A stretch of DNA of 64,000 nucleotides from Synanceia verrucosa (lineage: Eukaryota; Chordata; Actinopteri; Perciformes; Synanceiidae). Both the position numbers and the translations under genes were made by a program. The first letter of the stretch is position 1, and each line of letters begins with the position of its first letter. The notes beneath the pieces are model-generated. The model was not told the origin of the DNA and ran no database searches. It saw only the letters and a program-made list of their open reading frames with translations. Location: assembly GCA_029721515.1 (NCBI GenBank), contig CM056556.1:26693669-26757668 (forward strand), written 5' to 3'. Shown piece by piece: positions 37,673 to 57,100 of the stretch.

Positions 37673-40600
37673 ATGTTATCTGTATGTTCTGTGCATGTTA
37701 TTATCTATGTTCTGTGTATGTTATTATCTGTATATTCTGTGCATGTTATTATCTATGTTCTGTGTATGTTGTTATCTGTATGTTCTGTGCATGTTATTAT
37801 CTGTATATTCTGTGCATGTTATTATCTATGTTCTGTGTATGTTATTATCTGTATATTCTGTGCATGTTATTATCTATGTTCTGTGTATGTTGTTATCTGT
37901 ATGTTCTGTGCATGTTATTATCTATGTTCTGTGTATGTTGTTATCTGTTTGTTCTGTGCATGTTATTTTCTGTATGTTCTGTGCATGTTATTATCTATGT
38001 TCTGTGTATGTTGTTATCTGTATGTTCTGTGCATGTTATTATCTGTATATTCTGTGCATGTTATTATCTATGTTCTGTGTATGTTGTTATCTGTATGTTC
38101 TGTGTATGTTATTTTCTGTATGTTCTGTGTATGTTATTATCTGTATGTTCTGTGTTATTATCTGTATGTTCTGTGTATGTTATTTTCTGTATGTTCTGTG
38201 CATGTTATTATCTGTATATTCTGTGCATGTTGTTATCTGTATGTTCTGTGTATGTTATTTTCTGTATGTTCTGTGTATGTTATTTTCTGTATGTTCTGTG
38301 CATGTTATTATCTGTATGTTCTGTGCATGTTATTTTCTGTATGTTCTGTGCATGTTATTATCTGTATGTTCTGTGCATGTTATTATCTGTATGTTCTGTG
38401 CATGTTATTATCTATGGTCTGTGTATGTTGTTATCTGTATGTTCTGTGTATGTTATTTTCTGTATGTTCTGTGTGTTATTATCTGTATGTTCTGTGTATG
38501 TTATTATCTGTATGTTCTGTGTATGTTATTATCTGTATGTTCTGTGTATGTTATTTTCTGTATGTTCTGTGCAGGTTATTATCTATGTTCTGTGTATGTT
38601 ATTATCTGTATGTTCTGTGTATGTTATTATCTGTATGTTCTGTGTATATTATTATCTGTATGTTCTGTGCATGTTATTATCTGTATGTTCTGTGCATGTT
38701 ATTATCTATGTTCTGTGTATGTTGTTATCTGTTTGTTCTGTGCATGTTATTATCTGTATGTTCTGTGCATGTTATTTTCTGTATGTTCTGTGTGTTATTA
38801 TCTGTATGTTCTGTGTATGTTATTATCTGTATGTTCTGTGTATGTTATTATCTGTATGTTCTGTGTATGTTATTTTCTGTATGTTCTGTGTGTTATTATC
38901 TGTATGTTCTGTGTATGTTATTATCTGTATGTTCTGTGTATGTTATTATCTGTATGTTCTGTGTATGTTATTATCGGTATGTTCTGTGCATGTTATTATC
39001 TATGTTCTGTGTATGTTGTTATCTGTTTGTTCTGTGCATGTTATTATCTGTATGTTCTGTGCATGTTATTATCTATGTTCTGTGTATGTTGTTATCTGTA
39101 TGTTCTGTGCATGTTATTATCTGTATGTTCTGTGCATGTTATTATCTATGTTCTGTGTATGTTGTTATCTGTATGTTCTGTGCATCTTATTTTCTAAGTT
39201 CTGTGTATGTTGTTATCTGTATGTTCTGTGTATGTTATTATCTGTATGTTCTGTGCATGTTATTATCTATGTTCTGTGTATGTTGTTATCTGTTTGTTCT
39301 GTGCATGTTATTATCTGTATGTTCTGTACATCTTATTTTCTATGTTCTGTGTATGTTGTTATCTGTTTGTTCTGTGCATGTTATTATCTGTATGTTCTGT
39401 GCATGTTATTATCTGTATGTTCTGTGCATGTTGCTATCTGTGTGTTCTGTGTGTTATTATCTGTATGTTCTGTGTGTTATTATCTGTATGTTCTGTGTAT
39501 GTTATTATCTGTATGTTCTGTGTGTTATTATCTGTATGTTCTGTGCATGTTATTATCTGTATGTTCTGTGCATGTTGCTATCTGTATGTTCTGTGTATGT
39601 TATTATCTGTATGTTCTGTGTGTTATTATCTGTATGTTCTGTGCATGTTATTATCTGTGTGTTCTGTGTATGTTATTATCTGTATGTTCTGTGTGTTATT
39701 ATCTGTATGTTCTGTGCATGTTATTATCTGTATGTTCTGTGTGTTATTATCTGTATGTTCTGTGCATGTTGTTATCTGTATGTTCTGTGCATGTTGTTAT
39801 CTGTATGTTCTGTGTGTTATTATCTGTATGTTCTGTGCATGTTGTTATCTGTATGTTCTGTGTGTTATTATCTGTATGTTCTGTGCATGTTGTTATCTGT
39901 ATGTTCTGTGCATGTTGTTATCTGTATGTTCTGTGTGTTATTATCTGTATGTTCTGTGTGTTATTATCTGTATGTTCTGTGCATGTTGTTATCTGTATGT
40001 TCTGTGCATGTTGTTATCTGTATGTTCTGTGTGTTATTATCTGTATGTTCTGTGCATGTTGTTATCTGTATGTTCTGTGTGTTATTATCTATGTTCTGTG
40101 CATGTTGTTATCTGTATGTTCTGTGTGTTATTATCTATGTTCTGTGCATGTTGTTATCTGTATGTTCTGTGTGTTATTATCTATGTTCTGTGCATGTTGT
40201 TATCTGTATGTTCTGTGCATGTTGTTATCTGTATGTTCTGTGCATGTTGTTATCTGTATGTTCTGTGTGTTATTATCTGTATGTTCTGTGTGTTATTATC
40301 TGTATGTTCTGTGCATGTTGTTATCTGTATGTTCTGTGCATGTTGTTATCTGTATGTTCTGTGTGTTATTATCTGTATGTTCTGTGCATGTTGTTATCTG
40401 TATGTTCTGTGTGTTATTATCTGTATGTTCTGTGCATGTTGTTATCTGTATGTTCTGTGTGTTATTATCTGTATGTTCTGTGTGTTATTATCTGTATGTT
40501 CTGTGCATGTTGTTATCTGTATGTTCTGTGCATGTTGTTATCTGTATGTTCTGTGTGTTATTATCTGTATGTTCTGTGCATGTTATTATCTGTATGTTCT

Positions 40601-41792
40601 GTGTATGTTATTATCTGTATGTTCTGTGTATGTTATTATCTGTATGTTCTGTGTGTTATTATCTGTATGTTCTGTGCATGTTGTTATCTGTATGTTCTGT
40701 GTGTTATTATCTGTATGTTCTGTGCATGTTATTATCTGTGTGTTCTGTGCATGTTGCTATCTGTATGTTCTGTGTATGTTATTATCTGTATGTTCTGTGT
40801 GTTATTATCTGTATGTTCTGTGCATGTTATTATCTGTATGTTCTGTGTATGTTATTATCTGTATGTTCTGTGTGTTATTATCTGTATGTTCTGTGCATGT
40901 TATTATCTGTATGTTCTGTGTATGTTATTATCTGTATGTTCTGTGTATGTTATTATCTGTATGTTCTGTGTGTTATTATCTGTATGTTCTGTGCATGTTA
41001 TTATCTGTATGTTCTGTGTATGTTATTATCTGTATGTTCTGTATGTTATTATCTGTATGTTCTGTGTGTTATTATCTGTATGTTCTGTGTATGTTATTAT
41101 CTGTATGTTCTGTATGTTATTATCTGTATGTTCTGTGTGTTATTATCTGTATGTTCTGTGTATGTTATTATCTGTATGTTCTGTGTGTTATTATCTGTAT
41201 GTTCTGTGCATGTTATTATCTGTATGTTCTGTGTATGTTATTATCTGTATGTTCTGTGTGTTATTATCTGTATGTTCTGTGCATGTTATTATCTGTATGT
41301 TCTGTGTATGTTATTATCTGTATGTTCTGTATGTTATTATCTGTATGTTCTGTGTGTTATTATCTGTATGTTCTGTGTATGTTATTATCTGTATGTTCTG
41401 TGCATGTTATTATCTGTATGTTCTGTGTATGTTATTATCTGTATGTTCTGTATGTTATTATCTGTATGTTCTGTGTGTTATTATCTGTATGTTCTGTGCA
41501 TGTTATTATCTGTATGTTCTGTGTATGTTATTATCTGTATGTTCTGTGTGTTATTATCTGTATGTTCTGTGCATGTTATTATCTGTATGTTCTGTGTATG
41601 TTATTATCTGTATGTTCTGTATGTTATTATCTGTATGTTCTGTGTGTTATTATCTGTATGTTCTGTGTATGTTATTATCTGTATGTTCTGTGCATGTTAT
41701 TATCTGTATGTTCTGTGCATGTTATTATCTGTATGTTCTGTATGTTATTATCTGTATGTTCTGTGTGTTATTATCTGTATGTTCTGTGCATG
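37673..41792 (+). repeat. 4.1-kb minisatellite, about 25-bp units, roughly 170-180 copies
   Basis: The unit core is TATCTGTATGTTCTGTG, followed by a variable link. Common forms are a 25-bp unit with CATGTTAT or TATGTTAT links, a 21-bp form with only TTAT after CTGTG, and 23-bp forms (TATCTATG, or CTGTATGTT). Links carry TTATTATC, TTGTTATC, TTGCTATC or TTATTTTC variants. The + strand is about half T and no unit contains TAA, TAG or TGA in any forward frame. Hence open frames of 512 to 1466 codons appear in all three forward frames (Cys/Val/Leu/Tyr/Met-rich). These are artefacts of the repeat. The array ends about 80 bp before the CCAAT box of the candidate CTCF promoter. Confidence 0.97.
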
Positions 41793-42100
41793 TCCTAATG
41801 GTCCCTGACAGGAAACCTGCTCCCAGCACTCTGATAAATGGGCTTCCATGTATTCCAACGGGGCGCCCCTCCTGGCCAATCAGGGTGAGTGCAGCAGCTT
41901 CGACACCACCCCCCAGCGGCCGCACAGGCGCACTGAGCTCCCAACTGCCATTTTGTGGCAGAGGCTACTCTGCTAAAGCGGGAGAGGGATTAAAACAAAC
42001 TGCGAAGAAGCCCGCATTTCTTACCGGCCCGTCGAACTTTGTAGCACAGACTCTCTGCTTTCGGTCGAGTTAAACGGGGAGAGAAACACACAAAAAAGAG
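41793..42100 (+). promoter_or_regulatory. CTCF: Candidate CTCF promoter and non-coding exon 1
   Basis: Abrupt change from the T-rich array to GC- and CpG-rich sequence. An NF-Y-type CCAATCAG lies at 41876-41883. The putative exon ends AAAAAAGAG|gtaaagt at 42100, a good splice donor. CpG richness continues into the intron to about 42700. CTCF in other vertebrates also has a non-coding first exon under a CpG promoter. The start site itself cannot be fixed from sequence. Confidence 0.55.
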
Positions 42101-43867
42101 GTAAAGTATCACTACTTTTCTGATAAGGGGGGAGTTTGCAGGATCTTTAATCGGCCTCTAGGTGTCACGATGGGGCTCTGGGTCCGGGCAGCTCGTCGGA
42201 GAGTGTTTGTCTCCCTCTATCGTTATCGAAAACCCCGTCAAAATGCGTCTAAATAACCGAAGTTGTAATAAATGTATACACAACCCGCCGTATTTTACAC
42301 GCATCTGTGAATATATCGTCGATGTTAACTTAAGAATACTTCGATGATTTGGTTGGAGAGTTTAGGCCAAGGCGTCCATTTTCTCGTTTCTTTGTTTCCC
42401 TTCTTTACAGCCTTGACGACATGGAAACTGGCGGGTTTAAGTTATCGCCCATAGCTAACGTTAGCTTAGCTTGTTTGCACTATTATAATCAAGTGTGACA
42501 CGATCAAACACTCTTACATGCACTGTTACATACATATGACTTATATACCAGTGACTTTTTTTTACCGACGTTACTTTAGCGAGTTACGTGCGGTTGAAAT
42601 AGATTTATTAGAAGAAATCGATGTAGCCGACAGTTAGCTCGGTTAGCCCGAGGGCTAGGCCCTTCCCCACCCAGTGTCCCAGTAACGTTACGTTTGAAAC
42701 TTAAGTGTCGAAAGCGCCCACAAAAAGTAACCGCTTCGTTTTAGCATGTGATTTAACTGAGCTCATCTCCTCGTTATTGTTATTTAAAGACAGGCCAGTT
42801 TAGCCAGCTGTCCTGTTGACTAGGTAAACACACGGAGACTGAGGCGTGGAGGCCAACGCGGAAAAGAGAATGACGAGGCATTTACAGCAAAACGGTGGCC
42901 AGCCGCCTCTCATTCCCTAACAGCAAATAAACGACTCATGCTTTCCTAAAATCAGCCCTGTTCCGTTGTCGGTGTTGCCTTTCTCCTGTTTTTCTTGCCA
43001 TCGTGCTGTGGTCGGTATTGGCAGTTGTCGTTGCACCCGCTGCCCGCTTGTCTCTTATTCTAAGCCCACCTAGAGCATCATAGCCACAGATATATATTAT
43101 AGCAGAGAGCTCCCTCTACGACTCGGCTTGGAGAGCTACAAAAATACCGCCATAGAAACGATGGGCAAGCAGGCGGCAGCTGCCCGGCTGAGCGCTCGTA
43201 TCATTACCATGTTGTGGGAAATATGTCATAACGTTTCAGCGATTCAAAGGATCTATGAAGGCCTGTACCAGAGCATCCCCACCTTCTGTCAACACAAAGA
43301 CAAGTGGACATGAAACCCTGCAGAACAAGCTGCCGCAAACATGACAGTTTTCACCTGTCAGTAATTCTGTATGCAGTTCACCTTTACCAAACACCAGAAT
43401 GCAGCTGTGAGGTTTTTAAATTAGTTGACAGGAGACAACTAGAGTCTTATGATCTTATGGGTCATAATGTTAAAATGAGTCCTAAATGTCATCTTATATA
43501 TGAAATAATGCTACTGCACGTGCTGCTGGTAAATGCTGCAGGCAAGGTCAGTGGGTTCAGTTACATCTGTAGAAAAAAACAGCTTTAACCATTCATATCT
43601 AGGATAAAGCAGCTTTTCTGGGTATTTTAGTAGAGTCAACATAACCCAGCGGATGTTTGGGAGGTGTGTGAAGCTGTCAGTACAAAAGGAAAAATTAATA
43701 AATAGTCTTGATATTGATCTGTATTTTTTTTTCTTCCAGTGTGACCAAGTCACAACTTGTTTATTTAGTTCTCACTGTGTACGGCCCTGTTCAGGTCTGG
43801 CTTTATCGTGCAAGTTATCCGAATCCGATCACATGTATCATCACACTCGGCCTCAGATTGCGTCTCC

Positions 43868-43923
<56 letters not shown>

Positions 43924-44825
43924 CGCGTAACCATTACTAGGCAAGTGGATAATACAGCAGATGCTGCTCTGTGATCAGATCTCAGTGTGCACTCGCTGCA
44001 TTCACACATGTACTTGGAGCTGCCGGGTATGAACAGGTCTTGTGAAACTGAACACACACACTTTAAGATAACAAAAAGTACGAATTCAGGTTACGTTAAG
44101 GCAAAAAAAATGCACGCTTTAGTGCTGAATTTCACAATTTTCTGATCACAAGAGCAGTTTGTTTTTGGAGTTTTTGTGTAACCACAGTGTTGTTATCAGT
44201 TCTGGAAATGTTTCCTAACCTTTCCCATGGATTCTTCATGCAATTTTTGTTTGTCTTTAAGTGCAGCTGTGTCACATTTCCCTCTTCCTTCCCTCAGGTT
44301 GGCAGGGACAGTCAGGTAGCAGACTTTTGATTGAGCAAAGCTCAGGGCCACCCTGTATGCTGCAGCCCAGTCTACAGAAATCATGAAAACAGTCAGATTA
44401 ACGTTGCGCTTCCAGGTAACGGTAGTAGTGTTAAGAGTCAAGAATTTCACAACAATGGGTTGTTTGAAACATGTCACTGTCAGACACAGTATTCAGTCAG
44501 AGGTGAGCTATGTAGACAACCAAAGATGTCACTCAAAAGTGTGTAATTACAGATGATTGGTAAGGTAATGGTGTTTGTTCCACCAATAATTTCATATTAC
44601 TTAGGTCTGTTTTTCATGATACACTATTACCAGTTCTGCCTTTATATAAAAGTTTGTGCTGAAACAATTATATTATTAACCATGTTTTTTTTTAAAAAGA
44701 TTAGTTGGTAAATGTGCACATTCTTCTGTGAAAATCAAACATGCCTCCAGTTGATGGCTTGAGAAGTCTGAGGTTGATGTAAGACAATGCTAGATGATAT
44801 TTGTTTCCACGCTGCCATGTTTCAG
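42101..44825 (+). other. CTCF: CTCF 5' intron
   Basis: Runs from the donor at 42101 to the acceptor 'ccatgtttcag' ending at 44825. It contains a (TG)n tract at 43870-43919. Small open frames (for example 43128-43313) have no recognisable homology; an additional untranslated exon could be hidden here. Confidence 0.5.
43870..43919 (+). repeat. (TG)25 microsatellite
   Basis: Uninterrupted TG tract in the CTCF 5' intron. Confidence 0.95.
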
Positions 44826-44837
44826 TTCCTGCCTAGC

Positions 44838-51415
<6,578 letters not shown>

Positions 51416-53282
51416 ACTGGACACACAGCCACACATGTAGCCGGACCACGAGTCTGAAAACTGTCAAACACACACTAACTAATGTCCTCGTCCTCTGCCT
51501 CATGTCCCGTCCCTGTCAGCTTGTTATGGCAGCCATTTTACAGAAACGATGACGAAAAAACAAATATACACAAAGAAGGGAAGCCACATGTAAATACTTC
51601 ACACACCTCCTGCACACCCCCGAGTCATCGCCCTCATCAGGTGCAGGTAGCGTCCATGCTAACGACAGCCTGCTCTCTGCTCTTTGTGCTCGTTTCAGTT
51701 TGAATGAATCTGTCTTTAGCTTTTCGTTTCTGAACCACATCCTGTCTCTGCCCACGCTCTGCTCTTCAGCTCTGCCAAAAGGAGACTTCGTCTGAGCTAC
51801 TGTCACTTTTTATCGCTCGCTGTTCCTGCAACTATGCTGACTTTGCAGATTCCAAGCCTAAGTGTGTATATATAGATATAAATGTAGGTTTTTTTTCCTA
51901 ATGAAACAGTATATGGTACTTGAGTTTGTCTCTAAGATACCACTTTATCAGCTATATCATCTGTATATTTTCAGAGTATGATTTTGCTCCTTGGCCTGTT
52001 GATCTTTTTCCGTTGAGGCTTTTCTAGAGGGAAGTTAACATGGCGGATATGTCCTCTGTAGCCATCATGTTCCAATGGAAACGTATCCATGCTAGTAAAA
52101 TTGACATGTCTGTTAATTTAGTTTCAAGTGAAGATCTTTCTTTTCTATTTTCCTCTCATCTCTTGAAGATATTTGCCATTCTTAGTCAGCGTTCCTCCTG
52201 TTCAGTCTGCATCATATTAACTGAAAGGTTGAGCCGTCTGGAGGAAATACTTTGGATAATGCAGATTTAAAACCTTATTCCATATTTGTTGTTTTCAACA
52301 TTCCAGATCTTTCTATGAACATTGAATATGAGCCTGAATTATCTCACCTGAAGTAACAAACGTAAAAACCAGCTGAACTCAGCCTGTTCAGGGCAGAGTT
52401 CCTCTTCTCTGCAGTGTTGTGGTGTAAAACATGTCACTCAGAAATCCACACAGTAATCCATGAGCAGCATCTGCAGCAGGTGGTTTGCATGTAAATACAC
52501 ATTTTAACCCCTTTTTGATTTATTGTGAACCTTTTTAATATTTAAAATAGCTGGTTTGGAGATTGAATGGTGACCTTGTCTGTGTCCAACATACCATCAA
52601 ACGAGCCCCTCTAACCCAGAAATGATCTGAACCACTTATTATTTCTCTGCTTCTGTTCTGTCACTCAGTTTGTAGTTTCTCAGTCTCTTTGCCGTTGGTT
52701 CGGTGCAATTGTTTGAGAAAACAGGTCTCTCTCTGTTCTCCTTTAACCAGTGTGAGGTGAGTGAAGGGAACGAGATGTTTGAGACACTCATCTTAAAACT
52801 GTATGACGTGGACTCGGTTGGGTCGTATCAGCCCTGACTGAGGGCACGTTAGTCCTGGGCTCTCAGCTGCTGAGTTTTGTCTCTGAACACCAGGTTTAGA
52901 CCAGAAAGGATGGTCTGAACTTCAACAAATCATGTCATTTGTGTCGTCTGGAGATGAGCTGGTTGTTCTGTGGCCTTCCTTCCTTCATTTCATCACGTCC
53001 TGTTCTTGTTAGATGGAGGCTCAGTGAAGGACAGCACTGAGCAACGAACCAAATGTTCTGTTGTCAACCTGTCATGTTCTTGTTCTGCAGGCGGACGGAT
53101 GGAAGATGGATGGTTTGACTGTTGTCATAGCAACAGCATTGCTTTTGTTTGTTTCGCCAGAAGATTTAAGAGAACGGTTTTAAACACGTCGCAGTTTTAA
53201 GACCAAGAAAACAGAATAAACCTTTGTTGAAGATGAGACACTGTACAGCTGATGGAAAAATAAAATCATCCTAACGACCGTG
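51416..53282 (+). other. CTCF: CTCF 3' UTR with two poly(A) signals
   Basis: About 1.9 kb downstream of the TGA at 51413-51415 without another gene. AATAAA occurs at 53215-53220 and 53259-53264, giving a likely end near 53280. Confidence 0.65.
53215..53264 (+). terminator. CTCF: Paired polyadenylation signals of CTCF
   Basis: Two AATAAA hexamers about 44 bp apart (53215-53220 and 53259-53264). They are the first canonical pair that sits at a plausible distance before the next gene. Confidence 0.55.
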
Positions 53283-54159
53283 ACGGCTGCACGCCTCCTT
53301 TCCTTCAACCTGTTCAGGTGTTTAAGGTCACAGCAATTTCCCAGGTCGACGCAGCAAAATACCTGCAGACAAGCTGGGAAACAAGGACACCAGAGTGTGT
53401 TATCTGCTGGGGAAAAAAAACAGTTTTATTCAAGGATTTTAAGATGCATGTTGAGATATTTATATAGAAATGACTCTGATCTTTTAATTAGACCAGATTT
53501 AATGTGAGTTGATCATTCTGCACAGTGAAGCTCAAACATCACTTTTATTTTGAAGCTCTGCAGTACTTAAACTTCTAATAGAGGGTTTAACTTGATGCCT
53601 TGTCTGGATACAACAGGGGTTTTTTTGCAGGGCCGACCAAACAAGGAGGATGTTTGCGTGTTATGGTGCCCCCTGGTGGTCAGGAAAAAAAGCCACCTCA
53701 CATTGGGTGTTTGGATTCATGTGATGCTGCTTCAGTTTAATCTCAAGCATCCCATAGATTTGACTCTTCTTCAGATCAGTCTGTAGCTGCAGGCTGGTGT
53801 GTCTCAGAGGACCAGGTGATACCAGCTTCCTGACAGCTTAGACTTCTTCACAATAGTGACTCACAACATAGGACAGGAAGTGTGTGTCTGTTCATGAGCA
53901 GAAAAGTGCACAATGAAAAGGTGGTGTGGGTGGAGAAGAGAAAGTAGTTTAATGTAGCTGTGCATCTACAAGAGAAGCAGCACTTTCCTTCTTTGACCTG
54001 TGGATGTTTTATATTTTTAACGTCCTGATCAATAACTTCATATGTTGTCCTTCACTGTTGTATTGACAGTGTGTTGGTTATGTTGGCGGTGGGACTGTGG
54101 AGCAGCAGAGGATCATATTTCTTTTAATCAGCATCGCTGTTTTCACTGAAATCTGCAGA
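53283..54159. other. CTCF-CARMIL2 spacer
   Basis: Only about 0.9 kb separates the CTCF poly(A) site from the CARMIL2 start codon, so the CARMIL2 promoter must lie here or inside the CTCF 3' UTR. No TATA or CpG-rich element stands out. A perfect CTCF core motif is at 53667-53679. Confidence 0.45.
53667..53679 (-). promoter_or_regulatory. Predicted CTCF-binding core motif (-)
   Basis: TGCCCCCTGGTGG is a perfect reverse match to CCASYAGRKGGCR, with a fuller context (GGTGCCCCCTGGTGGTCAGG) resembling high-affinity sites. It lies 0.4 kb after the CTCF poly(A) signals and 0.5 kb before CARMIL2. Confidence 0.6.
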
Positions 54160-57100
54160 ATGGACTCAGTCTGTCAGAACCTGAGAGGTAAGACGAGACA
54201 ACCGTCTTTAACTGTCTTTAATTCATGCTTTTAAAGGTTTGACCTCATGAACGTCACATCTGTTTACACCAACTTAACCCTGATCAAAGCCAGTAGCCCT
54301 AAACCTAACTGTAACCCTAAACCTGCCCGAAGGGTCAAATGTCATCATGTATTTGGAAGCTGGACTTGTGTTGAGTTAAACTTAATATTACTTCCTCTAT
54401 TAGGGTAAGTCTTAAAGCTACGACGGGTCATTACTTCACATTTTTAATGTTATATTTGTCCAGATTATGTCCACATGCTGCCAGTAATCAATAAACCAAT
54501 AGATAGATAACACCAGCATGGTTAACTAACATCCACTGACTTTATTTTCCACAGTGGAAAGACTGGTGGTGACGCCAGGATTTAGATTTAGTTTAAGTTT
54601 ATTACGAACTAAAACTCTGGAGCTTGTCCTCTTAAAAACTGAGCTGTTAGATTATTTAAAAAAAAAAAAAACAATCTTAACTTTTGTTTGTTATTTAAAA
54701 CTTTTGTAGTTTCTAAATGTGACAACCTGAGCATGACTGTAATTCAACTTTAGTCCGGCTTCACAAACACCAGCAGAGTTAAGTGAAGCTCAGATTTATC
54801 AGGTATCAGGTTTAACTGTGTTTCACTCTAACAGTCCACTGACAGACTGAGGAAACGTGACTCAGACTGCGGTTATAACGACATCATGAACGGAGCAAAG
54901 AGACGATTTAACCGTGACTGAAAATGTCCTCAGCAGCTTATAAAGTGTTTCATACATTTTCATTTATATTTTAAAGTGAATTAGATGCTTTAAAAGGTCG
55001 TAACAAGGCAGCAGTTTAAAGATGTTTACCACTTTTTTGATGTTTGCTTTCATTTTACACTTCCTGTAAATGTGGCGAACGGCCTGAACGTCACTCATGA
55101 GATCCAGGGTTGTAAAACTGCAGTAAAAAAGTTTGATGTTCCTGAAGTAGAGGGGTTTTCTATCCTCACAACATGGACAGACAATGAATAAATGAGCCTA
55201 ATTAGTTCAAGAAAACACGAGCTGTGTCCATCGAGCATTTCATTGATGAAAAGAAAATTGTCAGCATCGTCTGAATTTATTTTGCCTACATAAATCTATC
55301 ATAAATTGTCTTAGCAAAGATACAGAGCAGTGATGTCTATCTGAGCAGAGAAGGTGGCTCTACCTCTGTGACTTAAAATGAACGCTGTGATTGCTGCATG
55401 ATGTGTCTGGTTGGTCCAGGCTGATGCTGGATCAGTGGACCTGTCCAGCTGACAGACGTTCTGTCTGTGACTCTGTGAGCAGATCAGATCTCAGAGCTGC
55501 TGAAGCCTCACAGAGTCTGTCTGGTGACGCCTGTCGCTCTGAACCAGAGCAGCCAGCCGGGTGGGAGAGCAGCCAGCAGGTTTGTGGTGAGTGATGGATT
55601 TATTGTCCTGGTTGATCAGTGCTGCTTATGTTGTGGATTTGTCGGTCACATGACCAACACCTCTCTGCTTCTCAGGTGCTGAGTCGATGGAGAGGTTACC
55701 TGGTCACAGCCAAGCAGCCTTTCAGGGTAAATCAAACCTGGACAAATTAAGCTGGAGGTTTAGGTTTTGGAGAACTTTAACCCTCCTGGTCACTGAAAGA
55801 GTCTTTCTTTTGAGGTTTGAAGTTGAATTTGTTGTACAGGTGGAGAGCTCCTTCAGCTACCTGGAGATCTGCTCCATCAACATCAACAGTCTGACACAGG
55901 TACATACTGAGTATTCAATTATTAAATTATTATATGTGTTTGAGTCTTCGTCCATTTGTTCATCCTGTCATTTTATTCAGTAAAGTGCTGGATGTTACTG
56001 AGAGGTTTTCAGACAGAACAGTGAGAATTTAAATATTCACCATGGCAGAGACGGATCAGGGTCTTTTGTTTGGAAAAGAGAGGATTTAATATAAGTCTGG
56101 ATCACTTTATAACAATTCCGCCCTCCTAAAATATTCTTAAAAATATTCTTATATTGTTATAAAATACCCCCCCCCCCACCATAATGATTTTTTGTTTTAC
56201 AAAAAAAGTGCATAAATTTAAAGTGGCCAGAACATGAATATACATAAATAATCATATAACCTTGCATTATTCATAATTAGGAAGCGCCCTCTTGGGAGGC
56301 AAATACGCCCCTTTTTTCGCTGCTGCTCATCACGTCTTTGCACGCCACCGTTTATATTAAATAGCCAAATTAGCCTCACCTGGGGGCTCAGCCCCCCGTT
56401 TTGAAAACCTAGTGACGCCCCTGGCTCAGTAGTTAAAGCAGATCACAAGGCATAGGCAAACTAAGCACCAGCTTAGGGCCCTCTGTCCTCTACTGTAGGG
56501 GCCCCCAAGAGCACCGAAAGGGTGAAGAATAAGGAGAAGGCCCCTAATATAAACATAATACTGAGAAAATAATATGACGCTCAGTAATAAACTTACAGTC
56601 ACACATTTGATTTTATTTACAATGTATTGGTGACTATAAGCACTAAACACTAAACACTTCCCCCCCTCTCTATTTAGTAGAATGGTTCAGTCCAGCTGCT
56701 CCATCAGACAGCCTGCAGAGAGCTAACTTTTCACAGAGTGGAGGAGGAGACGACAGGATGCCTCAAAAGTCAGGGAGGAAAAAAGAATTAAAAAAAAGCT
56801 CAGACAGGAGAAAGAAGTGAAGGGTGGACAGTTTGTCACCCTGTTCTTTCATAGGTAAGGTGGGTCTGTTAGTGGTTCATGTGATGGAACGTTCTGGAAC
56901 ATTAGCCTGTCAGCTAGCTCACTTTTCTCCCCATAGTAGCTCATATTCCTGAAGAAAACTCTGGATTTATTCATTTCACTGTTGTTTTAGTTGAATAATC
57001 AGTGCAGATAAAGTTTATCAAGCGGCTCTTATTCTATCAGTTCACCCTTCGTTCAAAAATGATGCATTTTCTGAACAGAAATGATGTTAAGAGCAGCAGC

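Noticed and set aside
37659..42073. Open frames of 512-1466 codons resembling Cys/Val/Leu-rich membrane proteins
   Set aside because: They are readings of a stop-free minisatellite in all three forward frames, with interchangeable unit sequence and no start, splice or family evidence.
43128..43588. Small open frames in the CTCF 5' intron as extra coding exons
   Set aside because: No recognisable homology, no consistent splice sites, and the CTCF start at 44838 fits the family.
54291..54335. Interstitial telomere-like CCCTAAACC / TAACCCTAA
   Set aside because: Only three or four degenerate copies; not a real TTAGGG array.
54541..54600. Possible extra CARMIL2 exon after 'ttttccacag' at 54554
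   Set aside because: The downstream frame does not extend the conserved PH-domain sequence, while 55483-55586 fits phase and similarity at both ends.
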